Of a stretch of DNA of 48,432 nt, positions 35,757 to 42,831 are shown one piece after another. Origin of the DNA: Promethearchaeota archaeon Loki_b31 (GTDB taxonomy: Archaea > Asgardarchaeota > Lokiarchaeia > Sigyniarchaeales > SOKP01); assembly GCA_005222975.1 (NCBI GenBank), contig NJBI01000023.1:1-48432 (forward strand), given 5' to 3'. Both the position numbers and the translations under genes were made by a program. Below the pieces are notes generated by a model. The model was not told where the DNA came from. It was given only the letters and a program-made list of their open reading frames with translations, and did not search any database. How positions within the stretch are numbered: the first letter of the stretch is position 1; the number at the start of each line of letters is the position of its first letter.

Positions 35757-37001
35757 TTAATTCTTCTTCTTACTTTCTACTTTCACTTCAACTAAATTAT
35801 AGTCCTTAGAACCTAATCCAATATCCTCTGCTGCTTTCAATTGTAATTCCCAGTGTTTAGATTCTTTCCCATTAAGATTTAAGTCCAATTCTTGTGTTTC
35901 CGGATCAAATCTAGGTACATAAGAAAACCATTCATGTGTGTTATCTTTAGATATATTTTTAACATCACCTAAAATTGAATGAGGGTTCATTAAAGAAGAA
36001 TGAATTAAATCAATGGCAACTTGATCTATAGCAACGGGATCCAGTGAGGATAAAACACCAATATCGCTCACAAATGGAATATCGGAACCACCTGTACAAT
36101 CGCATTGCCACGTTACATCTATAACATAATTGATATAAAATATTTTATCCTTTCCAAAATAATCAACAACACCCGCAGCGTTATCTACCATCTGAGTTAT
36201 AAACTCCTCCCGCGTTGATGCTCCAGTATCTATTACATTATTTTTACAAACTGATTTACACATATAACAGTATCTACATTTATTCTCATCGCGCTTTAAT
36301 TTACCATCTGTTCTTTCAGTTAAAGCATTTGTGGGACAAATTTTCAAACAATCTTCGTAATCAGAAATTGGTGCGTCGTAATTAAATTCAAATTTTTTGC
36401 CAACATGCGCTTGAACTTTACCTCCTTTGCTTACGCACCCAATTCCTAAATTCTTTATAGCACCACCAAACCCAGCTCCAGCGTGCCCTTTAAAGTGTGT
36501 AGCTAATATCATGTGGTCAAATTCTCTCAATCTACCCGCAACTAGTATTTCTTTAAATCGCTTACCATTAATTCTTTGTATCGCTATATCGGTACCAACG
36601 CTACCATCTAGCATTAAAACTTTTGCTCCCATGGTTTCATCGGTAAAACCATGCATTTTAGCTATTTCTAAATATTCCTTTTCTGTTGCACGACCACTGT
36701 ATTCCGTATGAGACCCTGTAAACGCCTCTGGAGCTCCCCAACCGCACGATTCTGCTACAGATGGAACTGCTTTTAAACCCTTTACATAATCGCATAGAAA
36801 TCTAATATAACTAGGACGTAAATATCTAACGTTCTCTAAAGCTCCGAAGTGCGTTTTGATTACAACTTTATCTCCTTTATTCACTTTGTTCTTAAATCCG
36901 ATTTTATCTAGTGCTAAAGGACCTTTAACTTTACTTAAACTCTCTTCATGAGTGTGTGTTCGTGCTGTAAAGTAATAGACATCTGATTTCAAAAATACCA
37001 C
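35757..37001 (-). CDS. DUF362 protein with ferredoxin-like iron-sulfur domain
   Basis: 414 aa. The DUF362 core begins VYYFTARTHTHEESLSK and includes KGDKVVIKTHFGALENVRYL and HFKGHAGAGFGGAIKNLGIG. Residues about 215-262 contain cysteine sets of [4Fe-4S] type: CLKICPTNAL then CRYCYMCKSVCKNNVI, of which the second is a full CxxCxxCxxxC. Thus one or two clusters may be bound. DUF362 proteins with ferredoxin domains are common in anaerobes and methanogens; roles are unproven. It is upstream of DUF1326 on the same strand, possibly cotranscribed (gap about 85 nt). Confidence 0.85.
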   Translation of the reverse strand: MVFLKSDVYYFTARTHTHEESLSKVKGPLALDKIGFKNKVNKGDKVVIKTHFGALENVRYLRPSYIRFLCDYVKGLKAVPSVAESCGWGAPEAFTGSHTEYSGRATEKEYLEIAKMHGFTDETMGAKVLMLDGSVGTDIAIQRINGKRFKEILVAGRLREFDHMILATHFKGHAGAGFGGAIKNLGIGCVSKGGKVQAHVGKKFEFNYDAPISDYEDCLKICPTNALTERTDGKLKRDENKCRYCYMCKSVCKNNVIDTGASTREEFITQMVDNAAGVVDYFGKDKIFYINYVIDVTWQCDCTGGSDIPFVSDIGVLSSLDPVAIDQVAIDLIHSSLMNPHSILGDVKNISKDNTHEWFSYVPRFDPETQELDLNLNGKESKHWELQLKAAEDIGLGSKDYNLVEVKVESKKKN

Positions 37002-37148
37002 TTTTATGCTAATTAATGACTAATTTAATGATTTTTATTAGATTAATACAACATTTAAAATAAATTTGGAGTTTAAGGTTAACAATAATTATTTTAACGG
37101 TGTTTAATTCTAATATTACAAGAGAAAAAAAAAAAGAAAGAAAAGAAC

Positions 37149-37379
37149 ATGGCTCGTTGCCCAGAATGCGCTGGTAACATGAAATACAATCCAGACAATC
37201 GTCTTATGGTATGTAGTTCATGTGGATTGTCATTATCTCGTTACGAATTAGATCAATTTTGGCATAAGATACGAAATGAACGGGGATTAGAAACTGATGA
37301 AGTACAGAAAGCAAAAAACCGACGCAAGGATTGGTTGGATTGGTACTCAAAGTCAAAGGAAGAAAAAAAAAACTATTAA
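37149..37379 (+). CDS. Small zinc-ribbon protein
   Basis: 76 aa. Residues 4-24 form a zinc ribbon CPEC...CSSCG. The remaining part is helical and basic (RYELDQFWHKIRNERGLETD, then KNRRKDWLDWYSKSKEEKK), so nucleic-acid binding is plausible. Such short ribbon proteins with a helical tail are widespread in archaea without an assigned role. The ATG is preceded by an A-rich aaaagaaagaaaagaac stretch. It stands alone. Confidence 0.68.
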   Translation: MARCPECAGNMKYNPDNRLMVCSSCGLSLSRYELDQFWHKIRNERGLETDEVQKAKNRRKDWLDWYSKSKEEKKNY

Positions 37380-37531
37380 TTAATTGATTAATTTAACACA
37401 TATAAAAAATCCTTTGAGTTAGTTCAAATTCTCCAAGATGAAAATTTCTTATTTTTAATAAATTCTTGAGTATATTTTTAAGCTCAAAAAAGCGAAAAGA
37501 TTTATCCAACTTTTACAAATAAAAAGATTTT

Positions 37532-38722
37532 TTATTCAAACTTTCTGTTAAAAATATCTATTAAAAATTCTTCTAATTTAACTGCTGGAATATCTAACAA
37601 AGTAATTTCAAGATGTCGACCTCTCTCTGCTTCCTCAATTCTTACAGTTTTCGTAGAAATAATTTCTAATTGATTTAGTTGTCGTATATATTTCCTAAAA
37701 CTCATTTTTACATGTGGTTCTAATGAATAAGTTTCGCATATTATTTGATATTCTTCGAAAGCATCATCAACTAAAGTGAATGGTTCCTTATGGTTAATTA
37801 AAGACCTAGCTATCCCATATAGTGCCAGAAGCTCTTGATCGTTTAATTGATCAATAATATCTGCTCTAAAAGTGGGGTAAACTTCATTTGAAGCTTCTCT
37901 AATAATCTCAGCATTTACGCTAGATAAGTTATTTTTATCCGCGTAGAGCCCACTTTTTCTCAAAATCTCAATTCCATGACGCATATTCTCGTGATCAGCA
38001 ACGATTTGACTAACCATATTTAAAATGTCATCACTGATAACGTACTCTTTAAACGCCTCCTCGCTTCTATATTCTAAAATTTGTTTTGCATCGTCAAAAT
38101 TGTAGGGTTTAAGAGTAATCTTTTCGTTTAATCGACTTAAAATCCTTTCCGTCTCAATCCTCATCCAGTCTCTGTTGCGAGATATTAATAAAATCGAGAG
38201 TTTAGCATTTTGATGTCCATATGTTTCGGAAATATCTAAAAAAGCTAAAATTTCGTCGGATTTTAATAGGTGAATTTCGTCGATAACTAATAACATATAA
38301 CCTTTTTCTCTTATTAACTGTGTTAATATTAATTTGAGCGCTTCGTCGTCGCTAAAACCGCGCCCAGATCCGTGAGTATATTTAGCCAAAAGTTCTCGTA
38401 CAATTTTACTTTTTGAGCGAAAATTTATACAATTAAAATATTCAACAAAGATATTAACATCTTTTTCTAAGGCAATACTCTTAAAATTTCTACCGAAGTA
38501 TCTTGCTGTAACAGTTTTTCCAACCCCACCTTTTCCTAAAATCAAGCAACTGATCGTAGGTTGCTCTTTTTCTTCAAGAATTCTTCTAAAGTTATATATT
38601 AAGCTTTTAATCGTCTCGTCTCGACAATATAACTTTTCTGGTACATAACTCATATCAAGCGAGCTTGCTTTCTTAAACACTGATTTCGTCATGAATTGTT
38701 TTCGAAATTCATCCTCGTCCAT
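37532..38722 (-). CDS. cdc6: Orc1/Cdc6-family AAA+ protein (replication initiator)
   Basis: 396 aa. AAA+ ATPase with Walker A GKGGVGKT (63-70), Walker B LLVIDEIHLL (144-153, Asp148/Glu149) and an N-terminal YVPEKLYCRDETIKSL segment characteristic of Orc1/Cdc6. The C-terminal third (LVDDAFEEYQIICETYSLEP, VKMSFRKYIRQLNQLEIIST) is a winged helix. These proteins bind origin repeats and load the MCM helicase. The start lies inside a 20-bp tandem repeat (38711-38750), which could be a binding site for its own product. It precedes the tyrosine recombinase on the same strand, 155 bp apart. Confidence 0.87.
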   Translation of the reverse strand: MDEDEFRKQFMTKSVFKKASSLDMSYVPEKLYCRDETIKSLIYNFRRILEEKEQPTISCLILGKGGVGKTVTARYFGRNFKSIALEKDVNIFVEYFNCINFRSKSKIVRELLAKYTHGSGRGFSDDEALKLILTQLIREKGYMLLVIDEIHLLKSDEILAFLDISETYGHQNAKLSILLISRNRDWMRIETERILSRLNEKITLKPYNFDDAKQILEYRSEEAFKEYVISDDILNMVSQIVADHENMRHGIEILRKSGLYADKNNLSSVNAEIIREASNEVYPTFRADIIDQLNDQELLALYGIARSLINHKEPFTLVDDAFEEYQIICETYSLEPHVKMSFRKYIRQLNQLEIISTKTVRIEEAERGRHLEITLLDIPAVKLEEFLIDIFNRKFE

Positions 38723-38750
38723 GATTAACTATCCTCGTCTATGATTAACT
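38711..38750. repeat. 20-bp direct repeat at the cdc6 start (origin-like candidate)
   Basis: ATCCTCGTCCATGATTAACT (38711-38730) is followed directly by ATCCTCGTCTATGATTAACT (38731-38750), differing at one base. A third, weaker copy (atcacgtctatgat) lies near 38834-38847. The first copy includes the cdc6 start codon. Repeats beside an Orc1/Cdc6 gene often mark an archaeal origin, but I see no classical origin-recognition-box palindrome, so this remains a candidate. Confidence 0.45.
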
Positions 38751-38877
38751 ATTAATAATGTATAAGTAAATATAGAACAAATTAAGTTTAAACTTTCTTA
38801 TACTTTTAAGTTTTTATTAAAAGAATATTAGATAATCACGTCTATGATAAAAAAATAAATTATTAAAAACTTGGTTT

Positions 38878-39804
38878 TTATAGTTTCAAATCATTATTAT
38901 TTAATGGATGCATCGTTGAATACGATTGCTTTAATTTAGTAATATCGTTCTTAGCATAGATTCTGGTTGTATTTGGAGAGCTATGGCCTAAAATGTCCTG
39001 CAATTCACTAATATCCATCCCAGAACGCCTAAGATGTGTCGCTCCAGTATGTCTAAATATGTGAGGCGTTATAATTTTCGAATCTGGAAATCCACACTTC
39101 TCTTTTATCGATTTTATATCAGCCTGAACAACGCGAGGATTTAATTTTTGATTTCTTGTATTAACCAATAAATAATCTTCAGAACTATAAGATATCCGAT
39201 TTCTCAAGTGTTCCTTAAAAAGCTCTAAAGTCTTTTGATCGATGGGAACAATCCTTTCTTTACCCCCTTTCCCTTTTAACCTTATATATCCATTCTTAAA
39301 ATCGATATCTTTAATTTTAATGTCACACAATTCGCTTACACGAGCCATAGTGGAATATAACAATCTCACAGTTAAGTAATATCTTAGACTCTTTCTTGAA
39401 TTAAATAGCTTCCAATCATTCAGCTTGTTAAAAATAACTTCAATATCAGAAACATCTAGAAATTTAGGGAGACTCTCTTCTAGTTTGATCTTTGGGGATT
39501 TAATTGTTACCATAGGATTTTTAGTAATAAATTCATTTAAAGTTAAAAACTTAAAAAACGATCTTAATGAAGCGATTTTTCTACTTATACCCTTTTTTGA
39601 ATAATCTAAATCTTTCAGTTTTTTTAAAAAGAGCCTTATCCTTTGTCTCAAAACTGGCGATTCAAGGTCCACATCTTCTACAAGGTTAATGAACTTTTCA
39701 AGATCGTATCGATACGCTTTAATGGTAGATGGCGCACACCCTTCTTCTACTTCTTTTGAAATTAAAAAATCTTCGATAAAATCTGAAACCTTATAATTAA
39801 CCAT
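38878..39804 (-). CDS. xerA: Tyrosine recombinase (XerA/integrase type)
   Basis: 308 aa. N-terminal SAM-like core-binding domain (1-100), then the catalytic domain with Arg155 (MARVSELCDI), Lys180 (GKGGKER), His248 and Arg251 (PHIFRHTGAT), His274 (LGHSSPNTT) and nucleophile Tyr283 (RIYAK). The complete R-K-H-R-H-Y set means it is active. In archaea XerA resolves chromosome dimers; integrases of mobile elements share the fold. It is adjacent to cdc6 and to toxin-antitoxin genes, so either role is possible. No attachment site was found. Confidence 0.88.
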   Translation of the reverse strand: MVNYKVSDFIEDFLISKEVEEGCAPSTIKAYRYDLEKFINLVEDVDLESPVLRQRIRLFLKKLKDLDYSKKGISRKIASLRSFFKFLTLNEFITKNPMVTIKSPKIKLEESLPKFLDVSDIEVIFNKLNDWKLFNSRKSLRYYLTVRLLYSTMARVSELCDIKIKDIDFKNGYIRLKGKGGKERIVPIDQKTLELFKEHLRNRISYSSEDYLLVNTRNQKLNPRVVQADIKSIKEKCGFPDSKIITPHIFRHTGATHLRRSGMDISELQDILGHSSPNTTRIYAKNDITKLKQSYSTMHPLNNNDLKL

Positions 39805-39824
39805 AATAAAAGAAATAGCATCGT

Positions 39825-39850
39825 GATATTACATAATATGGTGTAATATC
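39825..39850. promoter_or_regulatory. Perfect 9-bp inverted repeat between xerA and vapB
   Basis: GATATTACA (39825-39833) and TGTAATATC (39842-39850) are perfect inverted arms with an 8-nt spacer. It lies in the divergent intergenic region, about 20 bp from the xerA start and 110 bp before vapB. It is likely an operator for one of the divergent transcripts. Confidence 0.5.
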
Positions 39851-39946
39851 TCTGTATTACCAAAGTTTTAAAAGTGGTCCCAAAAAATAAGAATTATGCT
39901 AAGCAAACTTTAAAAATTATAAGCAAATTTAAATTCTTTACTTTCT

Positions 39947-39959
39947 ATGTGTAACACAT
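39947..39959. promoter_or_regulatory. Palindrome overlapping the vapB start
   Basis: ATGTGT-A-ACACAT is a perfect palindrome with 6-bp arms that covers the first two bases of the vapB start codon (39958). Type II antitoxins such as VapB bind palindromes at their own promoter or start, so this is a plausible autoregulatory site. Confidence 0.5.
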
Positions 39960-40221
39960 GACAATAGTTAATATTAGCAATCATGGAAGAATCACAATCC
40001 CATCAGAAATGCGGAAAAAATACGGATGGAAAGATGGTGATAAAGTGATAATTATTGATCACCCTTTAGAAGGAATAAAAATATTACCATATCTCTCAGA
40101 AAAGAAACTACAATCAATATTAGATATGGAAACGAGTATCAAGATAATTGAAGAAATTTCTAAAGAACGCAAACAAGAGATAGAAAATGAAAAAGAAAAA
40201 CTATACCAAAGGCAGTTTTAA
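39958..40221 (+). CDS. vapB: AbrB/VapB-type antitoxin
   Basis: 87 aa. Residues 1-45 form the AbrB/MazE swapped-hairpin DNA-binding fold (VNISNHGRITIPSEMRKKYG, then GDKVIIIDHPLEGIKI), and residues 55-87 are a charged helix that binds the toxin. Stop and toxin start overlap (TAATG at 40219-40223). It neutralises the downstream PIN-domain toxin and likely represses the operon through the palindrome at its start. Confidence 0.9.
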   Translation: MTIVNISNHGRITIPSEMRKKYGWKDGDKVIIIDHPLEGIKILPYLSEKKLQSILDMETSIKIIEEISKERKQEIENEKEKLYQRQF

Positions 40222-40622
40222 TGAAAAATACAATTTTTCTTGATACAGGCGTAATTATTTTGTATCAAAGTAATCATGAAGAAATACTCAAAGAGATCCA
40301 AACTAAAATGAAAAATAAATACAGTTTCATATCATCGGAATTGAATTATATTGAGTTTTTCAATCATTTATGCAGAGAAAAAGGAAAAATTAACGCTCAA
40401 ATTATAATGGAAAATCTACGGAAAGGAGACATAATTGATTTTATACCCGTTAGCGAGAATATATCAATATTGGCTGGAGAACTTAAATGTAAATATAATT
40501 TCCTCTCAATGGTAGATGCAATTATAATTGCTGAAGCTCTAACCCGGAAAATATTTATCTATACTACAGAGACTCACTTTGAAGATATAGATAATCTTAA
40601 AGTTAAAAAAATTAATTATTAA
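40221..40622 (+). CDS. vapC: VapC-type PIN-domain toxin
   Basis: 133 aa. PIN-domain ribonuclease. Metal ligands: Asp8 (FLDTGVI), Glu45 (NYIEFFN), Asp99 (MVDAIIIAEA); the fourth acidic position reads Glu117 (TTETHFEDI), where Asp is usual, so activity may be altered or retained by a conservative change. VapC toxins cleave tRNA or rRNA to stop growth. It is translationally coupled to vapB. The length is normal (about 130 aa). Confidence 0.88.
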   Translation: MKNTIFLDTGVIILYQSNHEEILKEIQTKMKNKYSFISSELNYIEFFNHLCREKGKINAQIIMENLRKGDIIDFIPVSENISILAGELKCKYNFLSMVDAIIIAEALTRKIFIYTTETHFEDIDNLKVKKINY

Positions 40623-40798
40623 GGATATATCTTCGTATTATTAAGAAGAATTAGTTTATGAAGGTTAAAAAATAGATTTTATTTATTCTTTCTCCGTATT
40701 ACAATACTTTTGTGGTCTCTTCTCACTATAATGTCAAATATTTCTTATAAAATCAGATATATCTGTTGGCTTTAGCATTTTTATTTACTGGAATACTA

Positions 40799-41170
40799 TT
40801 ATTCTGTTTTATGTAGTTTACCTGACTTAAGCATTTTATTGAGATATGGAATGTCATCTTTAGGATTTCCAGACATTTTACTTGATTCTACTTCAGTTTT
40901 TTTTCTTGGATGGAAATGGTGCGGACGAGAATCAACATCCCTATGATCATCATAGTTATCAAATCTACATCTATCTAAATCAAGCTTGGAAAATAGGATA
41001 TTATAACCATATTCACCATGATCATTATAAATGACATAAATTTCAATACCATCGGATAATACGATATGAAGCTTCCTAGAATCTAGATTTAAAGTCAAAG
41101 TATTAATCTCCTTATCAAAAAGTTGCTCGAGAATTGCTTTTGCTTCTAATAATTTAGAAATTGCAGACAT
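40799..41170 (-). CDS. Putative TumE-like (DUF6516) toxin
   Basis: 123 aa. The centre has a strand pattern (KLHIVLSDGIEIYVIYND) followed by RFDNYDDHRDV and RPHHFHPRKK. The R-[FY]-D-N-x-x-H motif followed by a PHHxH motif is what I recall for TumE/DUF6516 toxins, which work with small antitoxins. It overlaps the upstream small gene by one base (TAATG), as in the vapBC pair nearby. The assignment is moderate, from motif memory only. Activity is untested. The tail is Lys/Ser-rich. Confidence 0.6.
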   Translation of the reverse strand: MSAISKLLEAKAILEQLFDKEINTLTLNLDSRKLHIVLSDGIEIYVIYNDHGEYGYNILFSKLDLDRCRFDNYDDHRDVDSRPHHFHPRKKTEVESSKMSGNPKDDIPYLNKMLKSGKLHKTE

Positions 41171-41412
41171 TACTCCCCAATAAAGCTCGCTTTTTCTCCT
41201 AACAATCGTTCACGTTCGTCATTGAGATTTTTCATTTCAATAGCATCCATTTCTGCTTCTGAGAGTGTTCCATCTTTAGCGTGTTTTAAAAATTCAGTAG
41301 AAGACATATAATTCCACTTACTTAATATTCGATCTATCTCTTCTTTAAGATGGTTTAATTTAAAATCAAGTAAACTCATTAAAAGTTCCTCATCAACCGA
41401 TACACGTGCCAT
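41170..41412 (-). CDS. Putative antitoxin partner of the TumE-like protein
   Basis: 80 aa from the ATG at 41412, preceded by GGAG at a good distance (an in-frame GTG at 41424 gives 84 aa). Helical, charged: NHLKEEIDRILSKWNYMSST, then EFLKHAKDGTLSEAEMDAIE and ERERLLGEKASFIGE. The EFL-x2-A-x2-G-x-L-x2-AE pattern resembles small antitoxins that precede TumE-like genes. It ends in a TAATG overlap with the toxin. No DNA-binding motif is obvious. Confidence 0.55.
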   Translation of the reverse strand: MARVSVDEELLMSLLDFKLNHLKEEIDRILSKWNYMSSTEFLKHAKDGTLSEAEMDAIEMKNLNDERERLLGEKASFIGE

Positions 41413-41539
41413 TATTATCTCCACACTTAATGTGTAATTTTTCCTATAAATATCTAATGCTTTTTCAAATTATTCCTTATTTTTTATATCATTAATAGAA
41501 TTACATTAAATTTAATACAGATAACAAATGAGTGAAATT

Positions 41540-42484
41540 TTATTCTTTCTTTGTTTTTCGTAGGTATTTACAAGCGTTTATCCCGGCACGCGCGCCTTCT
41601 GCCGCAGCAAAAACTACTTGAAATAGCCCTCCAGTTACATCTCCGGCCGCATATACTCCTTGAATATTTGTTTGTTGATTCTCGTTAGCAGCGACATTAC
41701 CATTTTCATCCAATTCCACTCCCGCTTTTTTGAATATCGAATTAGAAGGTACGTGTGATAAGATGAATAGACAAGCTAATTCGTACTCTTTTATTTCTTG
41801 GTCTTCTTGCTCTGGTTTTATTGTTTTACATAGAATTTTCTGGATTATACCATCGGAATCCGAGATAGCTTCAACGATTTCCATATTGTCAATAATTTCG
41901 ATTCCTTTTTCTTTAACTTCAGTAGCTAAATCAGGTAAATCTTTAAATCCTACGTTAGTAATGATATGTGTTATACAACCCATTTGATCAAGAGCAAGCG
42001 CGTCTTCCAAAACTTCTTCGTCCGAACCATATAAATAGACATTTCTCTCTTTAAATAATGGACCATCACATAACGCACAATAAGACACGCCAAAACCAAT
42101 TAATCCACTTTCTCCTTTAATTACTTCTTTCCTTACTCCCGTGCCAGTGGCGATTAATACCACATCAGCAGTAATATTTGAATTTCTAGTTGAGACCATA
42201 TTCATGCCCATACCTAACATTAGTGCGATGACATCTCCTTTTATAATTTCGACATTATCGAAGCTTTCAGCGTGTTTCCTAAACTTTTTTAGAAGCTCTA
42301 ACCCTCCAATATCTGCCTCTCCCAACCAATTTTTTATTTCTTTCGTTTTCTCTAAAGCAGAAGGCTCTTTTCCGTCTAATATAATAGTGCTCCTGTTTGC
42401 TCTACCACAATAAACTCCCGCACTTAATCCCGCTGGGCCTGCACCTATTATTAAAACCTCACATTTATACTCTTTTAATTCCAT
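41540..42484 (-). CDS. trxB: Thioredoxin reductase-like FAD flavoprotein
   Basis: 314 aa. N-terminal FAD motif GAGPAGLSAGVYCGRA (14-29), redox pair Cys135-x2-Cys138 (SYCALCDG), the C-terminal FAD motif VYAAGDVTGGLFQVVFAAAEG. The second nucleotide-binding motif, usually GGGDSAVE, reads YGSDEEVLEDA here, so NADPH may be replaced by another donor such as F420H2 or ferredoxin, as in some archaeal and clostridial relatives. It reduces thioredoxin-like partners. Divergent from the glycyl radical enzyme gene across a 347-bp gap; no thioredoxin gene is adjacent. Confidence 0.87.
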   Translation of the reverse strand: MELKEYKCEVLIIGAGPAGLSAGVYCGRANRSTIILDGKEPSALEKTKEIKNWLGEADIGGLELLKKFRKHAESFDNVEIIKGDVIALMLGMGMNMVSTRNSNITADVVLIATGTGVRKEVIKGESGLIGFGVSYCALCDGPLFKERNVYLYGSDEEVLEDALALDQMGCITHIITNVGFKDLPDLATEVKEKGIEIIDNMEIVEAISDSDGIIQKILCKTIKPEQEDQEIKEYELACLFILSHVPSNSIFKKAGVELDENGNVAANENQQTNIQGVYAAGDVTGGLFQVVFAAAEGARAGINACKYLRKTKKE

Positions 42485-42831
42485 TTGACAAAACCTAATA
42501 CCTTTCTTATATTTTAATGATTTGTAATTTAATTAAAACTTTTTTTTATTTTATATTAGAACAGAAAATTTCAATCTTAAATTTAAAATAAATATTACAT
42601 TCTTTGGAGTCTTAATGATATTTGTGTAAAATAAATTAATAAATTTATTGAAATTACTAAAGGAAATTAAAAATAACCTAAATTGAAATGTGTAAGATAT
42701 AATTTAAATGCCCTCTTATATGAAATAACTTGAAAATTTATAATTGAGTTTGAATTAACTTTAAACAAGGATTACCGAAAAGTTAAACTTAACATTTTTT
42801 AATTATAAAAAATTCTAAAGAGCCATCAAAA
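42485..42831. other. AT-rich divergent promoter region
   Basis: 347 bp without a gene between trxB and the glycyl radical enzyme. I see only AT-rich DNA. A TATA-like aattataaaaaatt lies about 20-30 bp before the glycyl radical enzyme ATG, which would give a very short or leaderless transcript. No repeat, tRNA or hairpin of note was found. Confidence 0.5.

Noticed and set aside
37532..41424. Attachment-site repeats around the Orc1/Xer/toxin-antitoxin segment
   Set aside because: I found no matching direct repeats or tRNA gene at the borders by eye.
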